Below, piece by piece: positions 1-11,503 of a stretch of DNA of 64,000 nt; the stretch's first letter is position 1; every line of letters starts with the position of its first letter. The notes beneath the pieces are model-generated. The model searched no databases. It saw only the letters and a program-made list of their open reading frames with translations, and was not told the origin of the DNA. This DNA is from Acanthosepion lycidas (taxonomy: Eukaryota > Mollusca > Cephalopoda > Sepiida > Sepiidae): positions 91,940,971 to 92,004,970 of the forward strand of contig OZ010595.1 in assembly GCA_963932145.1 (NCBI GenBank), in the 5' to 3' direction. The translations under genes were made by a program, and so were the position numbers.

Positions 1-250
1 AGGGTAAGCGACTGATAGAGAGAGAATAAGGGTAAGCGACTGATAGAGAGAGAATAAGGGTAAGCGACTGATAGAGAGAGAATAAGGGTAAGTCATTGAT
101 AGAGAGAGAGGGAGAGACTGAATAGAAATAAGTGATTGAGAGAGAGTGAATAAGGGTAAATGATTAAGGGAGAGAGAGTGAATAGAGTGAATAGGGTAAT
201 TGGTTGAGAGAGAGAAAGACTGAATAGGGGATAAGTGATTGAGACAATGG
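1..250. repeat. 28-bp minisatellite, GA-rich
   Basis: The unit AGGGTAAGCGACTGATAGAG plus GAGAGAATA-type sequence repeats with a 28-bp period in the first three copies. It then decays into GAGA-rich variants with words such as AAGTGATTGAGAGAG. The array is cut by the window edge, so its full length is unknown. No coding potential is seen. Confidence 0.85.
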
Positions 251-779
251 TAACAATATTGATCCAGTTAACAAAGAGTATTCTTCCACTTAAATTTAAA
301 ATTGTGTCATTGTAGGCGGATATTGTGTGGGGTGGAAGAATGAAAGATGATCATGTGAGGAAAAACATCTGAGGAAGATTGGAGACTTGACAAACCAAAC
401 TGTAGATAGTGAATACAAGATACTAGTTGATAAAGAATGACTACAATACTTAATGCCATGGACAATACTGGAAAAGCCAGTAAATGTATTTTTGCTGAAA
501 CACAAGGAGCAAAACAACAAAGATAAAGAGAGTAATTAAAAAAAAAAAATTCATCGAGAAATATTAACTGCTTCATTCCAGCCAACAACATAAAAGGTTG
601 CAGCTTTCACCCTTGCAGAGTTCCAAGCACCCCTCTCCCATCATCACCAAAATATTACAAACCTATTGTGACTTACTTCCATGACAAAAGTTCAGACAAG
701 TGTTATTTCTTTAATGCCACAAATAATTCAAGCATTTACTGTTAAGTTCCACGTTGATATGTCCACACTCTAATTTCCT
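251..779. other. No recognisable feature
   Basis: I see no gene, RNA or classifiable repeat here beyond short A runs near 539-549. Open frames on the minus strand are short and low in complexity. Confidence 0.5.
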
Positions 780-1035
780 CTGTATTCCATTAGTAAGGAG
801 GAAGTTCCACTCAGACAGCTTCCTCCCATGAACTGCTAGTTTGTTGAATAGACTCCTGTGTAGGACACCTCTCTGGAAACTACAATCTTAATCTCTTCTA
901 AGTCAAGGATCAATTGTTATCTATCCTCCATATCCTCATAATATTCACTTCCTACTTCCCTTCCATATCACACAGCCTTATTCAGTAACCCTCTGCCTTG
1001 AGTGGCTCTTCAGCCTTATATTAGATGAACATTAG
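780..1035 (+). mobile_element. LINE 3' end, family B, sense
   Basis: This stretch matches other window copies in order: a CACCTCTCTGGAAACTACAA block, then AATCTTAATCTCTTC, then a 3' block with the words CCCTCTGCCTTGAGTGGCTC. Related copies lie at 12570, 32690 (plus) and at 23512, 37905, 45175, 63650 (minus). The coding side resembles the carboxyl end of non-LTR reverse transcriptases, where a WNSLP-like word is followed by a YNLxxFKxRVN-like word. It is 5' truncated, as is usual for LINEs. The clade is not assigned. Confidence 0.55.
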
Positions 1036-1154
1036 GAAAAGAAAAAAATTCCTCATAATTCTGACTTCCCTGAAAAATTCCATTGATATTCCTTGATTTC
1101 AGGACATTGTGTGATAGACTGTACATTGATAGCTGTGTTGGAGTAAGCTAAAAT

Positions 1155-1480
1155 GGTTGGCTGGTTCTGTTTAGTGTCATATCAACTGCTATGGGTTATT
1201 TAGTGCCAAAATCTAAATATTTCAGATGCAAATTTACTTTTTGGAGAAAAAAAATGGTTTCAGTGGTAGGTAGATTCATACATTTAACAAGAGTACTTGT
1301 GTGTAAGTGAATATAACGAACCCAACTGGAATTGGAACTCAGCTCTTGAATTAACAGTTTCCAAGTCATTATCCATTACACAATCTGCACATCCAAGCAT
1401 ACAGAACCTGATATTCCAAGCAGTCACCCACCTAAGTACTGACCAGGATCAGCATTGCTTAACTTTGGTGATCATAGAAG
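1155..1480 (-). mobile_element. 5S rRNA/tRNA chimeric SINE
   Basis: Read on the minus strand it starts with GATCACCAAAGTTAAGCAAT and continues with CCTGGTCAGTACTTAGGTGG, which is the internal promoter half of 5S rRNA. It is followed by a tRNA-like part with GTGTAATGGATAATG (A-box-like) and a B-box-like GAGTTCCAATTCC. The 3' end is a shared tail that reads as ATAACCCATAGCAGTTGATA and ends near CAGCCAACC. The same order is seen at 44369-44650. SINEs with 5S-derived heads are known as the SINE3 type. The extra tRNA-like unit is what this sequence shows. Confidence 0.75.
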
Positions 1481-1489
1481 TACAGATAA

Positions 1490-4015
1490 AAAGAGGAATA
1501 GACAACACACATTAGAGAATACAAACTTTTTCCTCATATACAATGTCACATCTCGACTCCAAATCTAAGACATAGTCTAGTTAATTACTTTTTTGACTTT
1601 TTAAGTTTTGCAATGTTCCTGTCAATGTCACTTTGTTAATCTCTGATGTTCTCTTAACTTTAAAATGTTTCTCTTTTTAAAAAGGTTTTAATTTATTCAG
1701 CTACCCTTTTCTTTTTGCCTTCTCTTCTTCCGTGGAGACTTTTTTTCTGGCCATGTTATAAACATTCTTGATAACAAGAACAATCCTGGCCATCTTCCCA
1801 TATTACTCAATGTAAATGTCTTTTGGCAAAAGAAACACAGAATTTTATTACGATCATCTATCACTGGCATGACTCATGAAGCATTTTTAGGACTAAGACT
1901 TTGGTCCATTCATTTAACATTAAAAGGAGGAAACATTTTTATTCAAATTTTTCTATCCTAAAAAAAGAAACCATATAAATAACATTTAGTATTTTATGAC
2001 AATTTTTAATCTAAGTATATTATAAGTAGATTATAAGAATATGTGTATAAGAATAATAATATAAGAATATGTATATAAGAAAAGTATATTATAAGCATAT
2101 TATAAACATGTCATTTGATGCATATCAAATTGTATAAGAAAATTCATTGATTTCTGTTGATAATACCTCCACTTTTTTTTTTTTTTTTTTTTTTTAACGT
2201 GATTATTTTTCAATTACCTGCTAATTCCCCTCTTATCCAGGTTGTGAATCCATCTTGAATGTTCATAATGATAAACATGAAGATATTGATTCAAAAACTC
2301 AGTTAAAAAAAAAAAACAAAGAAGAAAAACAACTGCTTTATCCCAAAACTTCAGGCAACGGTACAAAGGTTTGTGTATTCACTCTGGTGTGCTCAAAACA
2401 ACAAAGACGAAGACACTAGTTCAAATAATTTACTAAATAATTAAAATATTAAAATCTCCTCTTCAGACAAGTTAAAAATGGTTAGAGAGCACATGTCTGA
2501 ATAAACACTGAATAATGAAAACTCTTCAACTCAGACAAGGATTAAGTTCTTTAAATAGAAGTAAGAGTGATATTAGTTCATTTGTTAGGATCTTAGTTTG
2601 TGTCTGTCCACATGCTGTGTGGAATTATTAACATTGTCCGCACTTTTTTTTTTTATTGTTGTTTTGAATTTGCGCTCCATTTTCAAGAAATGAATTTTCT
2701 AATTTTCTCTCTCTCGACTCTCATCGAGTGTTGGCACCATCATTGCCAACAGTGGAAGGAGCAACACCAAAAACACATTAAAAATGCAAGTACAATTCAG
2801 TTTTAATTAATCGAATAATTTGATTATGCCATAAATTTGAAATGAGGAAGTAGCAGGTGATTCAGCAGAAGAAACTTAAAAGGTTTTACTAACGCATTCA
2901 CTGCAGTAAGAAGTTCTTTGCAAACAGATTGAGAAATTGTTTTCTCTCTTTTCTTTCTTTTGAATTCATTAAAATGTTTTTATTTCCTTTAGATGTGAAT
3001 TCTGTTTTCAGATTCTAATTAATTTGCCATTTTTGTCTCTCAGAAATGTTGCGAGGGTGTCGTACTGATTTTTTATATAACCAGTGCTACATATTCTTGC
3101 AACTGGTGTGAGTAAAATGATAGCATCAGCCATATGAAAGATGACATATCAAAACAAAATAACCGATCAATTCCTTAATCTTGTAAAGAATCTTAAATAC
3201 AAATTCAATAACTACATTCCACAATAACAGTAAAAAAAGAAATTTAACAACTTAACCAATTTATCTCCCTTGGCATTCACACAGTGAATTATTTGAAACA
3301 ATATAAATGGAACCTTGCAAGCATAATTTCATTTAGCATTTGTGAAACTGATTTTTTTGTGCGTACAATTCAGCTAATTCACTTATTTTTTGATACATTG
3401 TTAAATTTAAAATAAAATATTAGTAATGTCTTAAATCATTTATATTTTTAGGTTTACTTATAAGAATTTAGTTCTTTTGAATGTGTTTCATCTGCTTTTT
3501 ACAGACAATTTAACTTTCACTGAATGTTTAAAAATTGTGATCATTCGTTTACTTAATCCCTTAAGTCACTAAATTTTATTAGTAACATTAGTCATTTAGT
3601 GATATCGTGTTAAATAATATTTTCAGATAACTGTATAGCAGTTCTTATTTGCAGCTGTCAATAATTGGTACAAGAATGTGAAACATTTGTGTGAGTGCCT
3701 ACCAAAAAGGTAATTGGTAGTTAAACCTTGTAGTTATTCATTATTAATGCTACCATCAAGATATTCCTTGTCAGTTGAAGTGCAGATTGTCTTTAAAAAT
3801 GCAACTTTTTTCTTTTCTTTCTACAAGAAATACAACATCTGACTCATGAAAGCATCTGTGAATACGAGATATTTTTAATAAAATCCAAAGAAGTCTGCAA
3901 TGTTATTGGTCCTGACCTGGCATCTCATCTTCTGTCACTTTCCCATTACTGTAATGTGGCTTCCCTCTGCCTTTTCTATAAATATTTTCATGGCAATTGT
4001 TCTGATGAACTTTCC
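1490..4015. other. Long stretch without a recognised gene
   Basis: The stretch is AT-rich with a pure T tract at about 2173-2195 and a TATAAGAATAT-rich patch at 2020-2110. A short open frame at 2600-2806 has no recognisable domain. Nothing here supports an exon. Confidence 0.5.
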
Positions 4016-4017
4016 TT

Positions 4018-4345
4018 TATGGTACGTAGACTTTATGAATTTAAGCGCAGTACTAGATTGGCAGCAGTTTTAATGGCTAGATGCCACCATAAGTTCTATG
4101 ATAACAGTTTCACTTTATCTCACTCATAGAACTCTTTTCCAGTTTCTTGCTTCTCAATCAACTTTGATGTTCAAAATTTAAATGCAATGCCAATCATTAC
4201 TTTCTCTCTTCTTAATTCTTGTTCATTTATTGTTCTTGCTCTCTAATAGTGCTTTTCTCATATTCTTACACTCAGTAACCCCTTGTATCTTAATGGCTTT
4301 ATTACCTTGCTTGGTGGGAAATGATTAAAGAAAGCACCAGAAAAT
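4018..4345 (+). mobile_element. LINE 3' end, family A, sense
   Basis: Coding words run toward a 3' end with AACTCTTTTCCAGTTTCTTG, then a 3' terminus with AGTAACCCCTTGTATCTTAA and TTGCTTGGTGGGAAATGATT. The same blocks in the same order occur at 31060 and 35690 in sense and at 4958, 22797, 28414 and 54110 in antisense. The coding part corresponds to the RT carboxyl end seen best at 22892-23350. It is 5' truncated and decayed. Confidence 0.6.
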
Positions 4346-4957
4346 GCAAATCTGAAATTTTTAGATGCGTTGATTTAATCATTGGAAATAGGTCAGTTCA
4401 AATGAATTTCCTAATCATCAATAAAACAAACTAAAATATTCTACATATATTTTCTTTATATAATACTACCAACAGAAAATCTACCATCTCAAAACATTGC
4501 AAATGCAGCAAAATCAGTTTGTATCAATAGATATCCACTAATTGGATTAATAAATAAAGAGTGACATTCTTTCAAAAGATTGTTTTCAGTATTATGGTCT
4601 AAATAATAGACTATTGTATTTTTGTATAAAATGTGTGAAAACCTCTAGTCCATAACCAAAATTCTAGACAAATCCTCAAAATCGAATTAAATTAGAAAAA
4701 AAAAATTGCCTAAAACATCATTAGAGGCAGGAATTCTTTCAAATAAAAAAAAAAAAACATAACCAGTAGATTTCATCACATGTCCTGGGTACCTCAAACC
4801 TGTTCTTTGACAACACTAACTGTAGGCCTAATGTATGGGTTTACAATATATTTTGCATTTTTCGGTATCTGCATTGCATTTAGTTTCCAATGAAATGACC
4901 AAAAGGCAGCTTCTACCATTTAGTCAAAGCATAATCTTTACATCTGTAGTATTTTTT

Positions 4958-5620
4958 TAATCATTTCATCCCAAACAAGGCTATAAAGCCCCTAATGTGC
5001 AAGGGGTTACTGTGTGTGAAAGAATATGAGAAAAATAAATTATTAAGAGAGAGAACAATAAAAAAAAAAAAAAAAAAAACATTAAGGAAACAGAAGATGA
5101 AGATAAGCATTGGATTTACATTTTTAAAGATGAAAGTTGACTGTAAAGCAAGAAGTCAGAAGAGTGTTCCACAAGTGAGAAGTGTGAAAGCAGAAATTTT
5201 TTAGCCTAGAATTTACAGTTATATTAGATTCTTTCAACTGATAAATGATGGGACCTACCTGCCAATCTAGTACTGCAGTTAATTTCATAAAGTCTAGGTA
5301 GCAAAGAGGAAATCTCCCCAGAACATTTACCATAAAAATATTTATAAAAAAAAGTACAGGAAAGCTACATTACATTACTGGAAAACTGACTGACACTGAG
5401 ACTCCAGGTTAGGACTGATAACATTGCAGATTCTTTTTAGGATTTTATCAAGTATCTTTAAATATATAGCAAAAGTATCAGATTAGATGTAGCAGCAATA
5501 TTTACAGCATAAATGAATGGTAGACTTATAAAGGTGTAAGACAGATTCTGACAAGAAAAAATATCTCACACAGCGTCAGTGAACCAACTTTCCTCATAGA
5601 CTCCTTGCAATTGATTCAAT
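4958..5620 (-). mobile_element. LINE 3' end, family A, antisense, longer copy
   Basis: The copy begins on the plus strand with TTTAATCATTTCATCCCAAA, which is the reverse of the family 3' end. It runs through blocks shared with 22797-23350 and 28640-29014, such as CCAGGTTAGGACTGATAACA. The region near 5500 with AAATGAATGGTAGACTTATA is the antisense of the LYKSTI-like coding word. An A tract at about 5060-5079 has been added inside. Together with 4018-4345 this gives two LINE-A copies in opposite orientation within 1.6 kb. Confidence 0.6.
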
Positions 5621-5978
5621 AGTTTTCTGCTTCATGTCAAAGGCACAAGAAGTCACTTCCCTGGGTGTTGGAATCAGTCATGCAGATGAAGGTCAAAAAC
5701 GCAGTTTCATTTTGGAGGCATTAAAATTAACAAGCCATTTTTTGTTCCCAGGTAACAACAGATTGAAGGTCATTATTAAGATCAACTGCCAATTTGACTT
5801 TATTGAACTTCTATTAGTATCCAGGATTTAATTTGTGTAGACAGCTCAAAAATTGAATTTAATTTTGAATTTGTTTAAAACCTTCAAATTTAGAAATAAA
5901 TTCACTGTAGGAGACATTGATCAAGATATTGATTGCTTGATTTTTTTTTTTATTTTACAGTTTATTAGCCCTTTGAGG
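5621..5978. other. No recognisable feature
   Basis: An open frame at 5634-5831 (65 residues) has no recognisable motif. The rest is AT-rich and unclassified. Confidence 0.4.
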
Positions 5979-6033
5979 TTGGTTGGTTGGTTTTATAGCA
6001 TATCAACTACTGTGAGTCATTTAATGCCAAATT

Positions 6034-6101
<68 letters not shown>

Positions 6102-6140
6102 TACCTACCTACACATATATTAAATATACAGTACTATTAA
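5979..6140 (-). mobile_element. SINE tail fragment plus TA/CA microsatellite
   Basis: The block GGTTGGTTGGTTTTATAGCA, then CATTTAATGCCAAATTAAGG, is the antisense of the 5S-SINE 3' tail at 1155-1200. It is followed by (TA)n and (CA)n at 6036-6105. The same sequence, including the words flanking the microsatellite, recurs at 57638-57760, so this belongs to one larger repeat and is not a chance microsatellite. Confidence 0.65.
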
Positions 6141-6145
6141 ACATA

Positions 6146-6400
6146 TAGCTGGCAACATTATTTTTTCAAAAACACATATCTGGCAACATTATTTTTTCAA
6201 AAGCGTATGGCTGGCAACATTATTCTTTCCAAAAAATGTATAGCTGGCAACATTATTTTTTCAAAAACATATAGCTGGCAACATTGTTGTTTCAAAAACA
6301 TACAGCTGGCAATATTATTGTTTCAAAAATGTATAGCTGGCAACATTATTTTTTTCAAAAAACGTATAGCTGGCAACACTATTTTTCCAGAAACATTATC
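6146..6400. repeat. 31-33 bp minisatellite, about 8 units
   Basis: Units of the form ATAGCTGGCAACATTATT plus TTTTCAAAAAC repeat about eight times with small length changes in the T and A runs. Four and a fraction related units lie at 57778-57925 in the same context. The array stays open in one frame only because its unit lacks stops there, so I do not call a gene. Confidence 0.85.
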
Positions 6401-6469
6401 TGAAGCCTTGTTGTTGGACGTAGTTTATCATCATACCCAGGACACAGATGTAGTTTATCGTCATACCCA

Positions 6470-6610
6470 GGATGCTAGCCCTTTGTGGGTTATTTAAAAC
6501 CAAAACATGTCACATTATAGAAGGTGGTTTACAGTACCCAGCATTCTCAAGTAGTCTCCTATCTAAGTACTGCCTAGATTTAACACTGCTTAATCTCAAT
6601 GATTGAATGA
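6470..6610 (-). mobile_element. 5S-derived SINE fragment, antisense
   Basis: Reverse of 5S rRNA is seen in ATCTAAGTACTGCCTAG and CACTGCTTAATCTCAATGAT (6561-6605). On its left is a decayed tail GTGGGTTATTTAAAACCAAA, like the SINE tail at 1190-1215. The middle tRNA-like part is degraded. Confidence 0.6.
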
Positions 6611-7059
6611 AAACCAATGTTTTCAGTATGGTTAGACCATAAAACCATTGGTGAGAAAAGATGAATTTCTGTTAGTAAATGTTTCTATTTCAGTGGTGAA
6701 CAAGGAGAAGTAGAATGAAAAGGGATCATACAATATAGACAAGGTGACAACAGTAATAAATAAGAAGCCTGCTGCTTCTTTTGTATTGTTTTATATTTTT
6801 GGCTGCACCACATGCAGTTTAGATTCAAAGGGGCAGGTAACTCTAGCAAAGTCTGCCTGTTGGGATTTTTTTTTGGGGGGGGGAGGATTTTACATTTCAC
6901 ATCACCATTTCTTTCAGTATTCCTATCAGGTCATTGCAGAAGTTTTGGCCTGATTTTCATTGTTAATATAAAATGCCTGCAACATGACACTGGTGTTTAG
7001 GTGACGATTTCTGGTGTGTCCTAGATTGAAATCTTTGACTGTCTACAAATGAATTCCTT
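6611..7059. other. No recognisable feature
   Basis: A G9 run follows a T tract near 6868-6885. Overlapping short frames on both strands have no recognised domain. Confidence 0.4.
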
Positions 7060-7480
7060 AAAGATGGAGGAGGAAAAGTTACACTTTCACCATATTATGC
7101 TCTGTAAATTTTGGAAAGGAGTAAGCACTGGAACTTCTACAAGAAAACATTCAGAAGGTTTATTTCATTTATACTCCAACTATCCAGCCACATGCAGGGT
7201 GACTTGTTAATGCTGATGAAGACTCTCCACTTGCTATCGTCAAGAATAAACTGGAGATTTCAATGGAAGAGATTAAGAATTTTAAAATAAATATTTCGAC
7301 TATCTTTCACCATTTGAAGAGACTTTGTGTCAAGAAAAGTGTCTGATTTTGGCAAATCAACAATGCAAGACTACATGTTGCAAAAAACAGTTTCTATGAA
7401 AATGTTATCAACAAGCTTGTAGAATGATGCAAGACAGTTGTTAAAACAATGGAGACTATGTATTTGAGTAATGCTTTTGG
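7060..7480 (+). pseudogene. Mariner transposase remnant, internally deleted
   Basis: Translation in shifting plus frames gives HHIMLCKFWKGVSTGTST, which resembles the mariner amino-terminal helix-turn-helix region (FxKGxSA-type). Next comes INISTIFHHLKRL, like the second HTH word IxxSTVxRHLKxLG. Then, with no catalytic first-D region between, comes INNARLHVAKNSFYENV, resembling the DNARPHVA word around the second catalytic D. The D itself is replaced by N. Two or more frameshifts and a large internal deletion separate these blocks. No terminal inverted repeats were found next to it. It is a dead copy of a Tc1/mariner transposase and could be related to the source of the window's TTAGGTTGGTGC MITEs, but that is not shown. 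Confidence 0.6.
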
Positions 7481-9320
7481 TGAGTAGTTAAAAAAAATGT
7501 AGTGGAAATGAAATGCAAACCGAGCAACCAATTATTAACTGATAACAGTACCTCCCCACATTGGTCAAAGAGACAATGTTTAGTGTGCTCTTACTACAGA
7601 AAGAGAGCACATGGTTGGTGTGAACTCCAGAATGTCTGGTTATGAAGAAAGAAAGAAAGAAAGTGTCTACCAGCTTCCCCATAAGATAGTTGGGATGGTG
7701 AGCTGAACAGTGTTAACTATGCAAATCATTTCTTTGATAGCCAACTGCTAAACTTTTAGGCTCTATAAAAGCAGATACATTTTCTGGGAAGGGGCAGAGC
7801 TTGGCAGTCAGCTGCCTGGCTAGGATTGTTAAGATTGCTGAAAAAAACAAAAAAAAAACAGACAAGAATTGTACCTGATCCTGTGAATACGAGACTGGGT
7901 AAATTTTGACCAATGACCTGGGTGGAAATGCTTCGGTTCCCCACAATAATCTCCATCTTATGTCACATCTTATTTCATTGATTTTTGGGGAAGTGGGTAA
8001 ATAACAGAGCTTGGCAATATGCCACATTGGCCGCACAGTGGGATTACTATGCATTACCAGGGATTTTTGGTCACGTTACCCAGAGTCGATTCAAATTTGT
8101 GTGTCCTTGTTTGCAGTGTCTTGGCTGTGTTTGTCTCATATGTATAGTTTTCCAATGTGGAAGTCTTGTCCATGACCTGCTCATCATGTTTCAGTATTTG
8201 ATTCTGGTGGTACTGCTGATTTTTCCATCCTGCTTCATTTGACAAATACCAAAACCACTAAGAAGAAAAATCCCTTCATAAAATTTTGTTTTTAATTTTC
8301 TAATTAGGCATAAACATTTGCAGTGACCTAATACATTAAAAACCACAAGCAGTGTACATCTCTCTTTATCAATCAATCCATTCATCTGTCTCTTTCTCTA
8401 TCATTCATATTACTCCTACCCGACTCTCACTTTTTTTTACTCTAATCATAACTTTAATCTAAATCTTCCATTTCCTCCAGTAGAACAATGTTTAAAGAAT
8501 GAACTTTTAATTTTCCTTCAATTTTCAAAAATGACAACTAAATAAAAGATCCTCAAAAGATGCTCAATTAGTCAATGATTCCACAATCAAAATTCTTAAA
8601 TTGACTTCTGATCATGTATATGTAGAGACATTTTTATTAAAAACAAAGCAAACGATGCAAAAGGCCTGACTGCACTAATAATCCTCAAAGCTATTATATT
8701 CCAGGCAGTACCTAGTTACCTTGCTCATAATTATGCATTCATTAATGTTAAAAAAAAAAAAAAAAAAAAGAGCTAAAAATACTTTTGAAAAGTGCTTTCT
8801 TCACATTTACTTGCTGACCTTCTTCGAACCAGAAAATCCATTTCTTTCTCTTCTGTCATACGATGCTTCCAAAAACTGGATTCTTAATCTTTTCTGACAC
8901 AAGACAGAATATTTAAAGACCGAAAGAAAAATAGATTCTTCACTGGCAGAAATAGCTTAAAACACACATTTGAAGGCTACAAGCAGTGAATGTATGTGCC
9001 ATGTGACAATTTAGTCATGGTTAAATGCTGCAAATAAAACCTTGGAAAAAGAAGAATTATTTTTTTTTTTTTAAATAATAGCAAATTCTTCCACCCAGAT
9101 TGTCATCAAGTATGCACTTTTCTCTTTCTGGTTGGTCGACCAAATCAAAAGATTTTTCTCTGATTCTCTCTCCCCAAACTCTGATTTTCTTTCTTGCATT
9201 GGTTCAAGAAATTATTTTGAAGTCCTGATTAACTAGATTGTCTTTTTCATGAGCATAACTCATACAAATTTCATGAAATGTAATTTGACTTTTGGTTTGT
9301 AATCACATTTATCAAATGTA
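7481..9320. other. Long stretch without a recognised gene
   Basis: A 113-residue minus frame at 7713-8054 and an 85-residue plus frame at 7985-8242 overlap each other and match nothing I know. A T-rich and A-rich background with A tracts at 8750-8769 and T tracts at 9060-9072 follows. An uncharacterised repeat is possible. Confidence 0.4.
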
Positions 9321-9513
9321 TTTTTGGTTTTCACAGACATTGACTTAAAATTTTATTTCTTGTACATATCTACAGGTTATCTATCACTATATTATTATTA
9401 TTATTATATATTAGGCTGTATCAAAATTATTTTCCTTTTTTACAAACCTTTATGCCAATGCTTATTTCATGTACACATCAAAAGATTATCTATTACTCCA
9501 CTTTTTATGTATA

Positions 9514-9516
<3 letters not shown>

Positions 9517-9567
<51 letters not shown>
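9517..9567. repeat. (TA)n microsatellite
   Basis: Nearly pure TA dinucleotides directly follow a short GTGTGTGTA stretch. Frames through this and similar tracts give YIYIYI peptides that I reject as genes. Confidence 0.95.
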
Positions 9568-9569
<2 letters not shown>

Positions 9570-9805
9570 ATATAAACTTTTTCTATATCAAGAACAGTTT
9601 TGAAAGATGTGTGGCAAATTGGAAAAAGTTTTTGTGACATGATTCATACATTAGGACTTTATCGGATTGTGTTTGTTTACACTGTTGTGACTATACATGT
9701 GCACAAAAGGGAGCTCTTGGGAGTTTTTAAATTTAGAAATAATTTTAAACAAAAAACAAAAGAAACAAAATGGATGAAACAGGTTACAAAAAATTTTTGC
9801 AGTTT

Positions 9806-9840
<35 letters not shown>

Positions 9841-10203
9841 AAAGCAAGTCATTACTGAGACACATGTTATTAAAAACTTCAGAACTTTTCTGTTTAATAT
9901 TCCTTCTTTTGTTGTTTTTTTTGCATTCTCGCAAGTTTCTTTGTTTTGGGGTCTAAGTTGTTTGAAAAAAAAAAAAAAAAAGACCCCAGTCTTTGGTGTT
10001 TTAGCGAGCACTTTTGGTTTTCATCAACCATCATCATCATGGCTGTATACTTTTGGTTTGTAGTAGGTTGCTTTCTTTTTTTTTTTTTGAAACAACTTAG
10101 TCCCAAAAACAAAGAAACGTGATAAAGCAAGAAAAAAAATGAAAGAAAGATTATTAAGCAGAAATGTTCTCTAGCCTTTAATAATATATACCTCAATAAT
10201 ATA
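9568..10203. other. AT-rich spacer with TA and A tracts
   Basis: It holds a second TA tract (about 9811-9838), an A tract at 9965-9981 and a T tract at 10076-10089. No gene is seen. Confidence 0.5.
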
Positions 10204-11431
10204 CAAGGTGTGGCTGGTATTTGAGGACATACAGATTTAAGATTAATACTGCTTCCCACCAACTTCTTATGTTTTTATTTTTCAGAAATCAAGAATGGCA
10301 AACCCTATGATAACAAATGAAATGAAAAGGCATGCTGTGATTGTGGCATTAAAGGCTGATTATAGTGATTTGGATTCCTCAAAGTTGCAAGATTGTTTGT
10401 TCACAAGATACAAAAAGAGTTAGAAGAAACTGACAGTTCCACAATGTCTGTATCAAAACGTAAAAGACATTCTGCATGTTCTGATAAAGTGAGAAGATCC
10501 GAATTTATCCAGGAAATCAAGCAGATAAATGATGAAAACCGAGGTCAATCAATGAGGTCAATTGCCAAAAAGCTGCATGTGTCTGAAAAAACAATCAGAA
10601 GGAGTGTTCATGAAGACATTCAATAGTTCTATGTGATAAAGAGCCATCAATTTATGTCTGGAAAAACAAAAGAAAACCATTTAAACAGATCCAAAAGGCT
10701 TTTAAACAAACTTAAAAATCTTTCATAAGCTGGTGTGATTTGTCTTTTCAGAGATGAGAAAAAATTTTGATCAAGATCAAAAACTTAACAGAAGAAATGA
10801 CAGATGGCTTTGTTCAGATCCTTCTGAGGTGCCAAGAGTGATACGCACAAAATTTCCTTCAAGTGTTATGGTATTGGGTGTTGTTAGCAATGAAGCGCAT
10901 GTAATGCCACCACGTTCTTTTTTGACAAGGTCTTAGAGTAAATGCTGCTGCTTATATTGAGGTTCTAGAAACAGTTGCCAAGCCCTGGAGGGCCTTACAT
11001 ATTCCAGCAAAACTCGTCTCCATCCCACAAAGCTCTACAAACACAAGAATGGATGGCTGACTATTTGTACGACCACATCACACCCAACATTTGGCCTCGT
11101 AACTATCCAGATCTCAATCCATTAGACTATTATGTGTGGAGCGTTGTTGAGAAGGAGGTTAATAAACAGCCTCATAACACCAAAGACTCTCTTAAAGTTG
11201 CAATAGTTTGAGTAATGTCTGACATAAATAAGGACCAATTAATCAGAGCTTGCAGCTGATTTTGACCTCGTGTAGAGGCAATTATTGATGCTAGGGGTGG
11301 TTTTATTGAACAAAATTAAATAATACCTAATTTTCATGTTTATTTGTTTGTAATCAAATATAATTATATTCATTTGTTCAGCAAATTTTTTTTACTAATC
11401 CATAAAATCTGTCCTCAAATACCAGCCACAC

Positions 11432-11434
<3 letters not shown>
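10204..11434 (+). mobile_element. Mariner-type DNA transposon with both inverted ends
   Basis: The left end CAAGGTGTGGCTGGTATTTG is mirrored at the right by CAAATACCAGCCACACACTG, and the match continues inward as AGGACA/TGTCCT. A TA dinucleotide precedes the left end (10202-10203). The right flank runs straight into a GT microsatellite, so the right TA is lost or masked. Length, about 1.23 kb, is normal for a mariner. A decayed transposase fills the inside. The element looks immobile unless supplied with transposase in trans. Confidence 0.85.
10290..11325 (+). pseudogene. Mariner transposase pseudogene (DD37D-like)
   Basis: The amino part at 10393-10626 carries a helix-turn-helix word SMRSIAKKLHVSEKTIRR that binds the terminal repeats in this family. 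The first catalytic D lies in RDEKN near 10752, just before an A run where the frame shifts to KNFDQDQKLNRRNDRWL. Then come PRVIRTKFPSSVMVLGVVS and RVNAAAYIEVLETV. The second motif reads IFQQNSSPSH, with N in place of the catalytic D, and the third is PDLNPLDYYVWSVVEKEVN. The distance from that N to the D of PLDY is 37 intervening residues, which suggests the DD37D (maT) group and not the DD34D mariners. At least two frameshifts and a stop at about 10624 break it. It would act in the nucleus if whole. Confidence 0.8.

Positions 11435-11466
<32 letters not shown>
11435..11466. repeat. (GT)n microsatellite at transposon edge
   Basis: A pure GT run begins at the right end of the mariner element and ends in TATATA. 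It probably grew from the element's terminal CACTGTG word. Confidence 0.9.
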
Positions 11467-11467
<1 letters not shown>

Positions 11468-11503
11468 ACAGTCTGTTGCATATGACAATTTTGTAATGGT
11501 ATG

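Noticed and set aside
1-250. Telomere-like AGGGTAAG repeats at the window start
   Set aside because: The period is 28 bp and the word is not TTAGGG. It is a plain minisatellite.
6146-6400. CRISPR-like spacing of repeats
   Set aside because: No unique spacers between units, and the window is plainly eukaryotic.
6207-6497. 96-residue frame AGNIILSKKCIAGN-type
   Set aside because: Translation of the 31-33 bp minisatellite, which stays open by unit structure only.
7713-8054. 113-residue minus frame
   Set aside because: No recognisable domain, mixed with an overlapping plus frame, and no splice or start context. Left as unclassified.
9894-10262. 122-residue minus frame over the mariner left end
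   Set aside because: It runs across A and T tracts and the transposon end, on the strand opposite the transposase.
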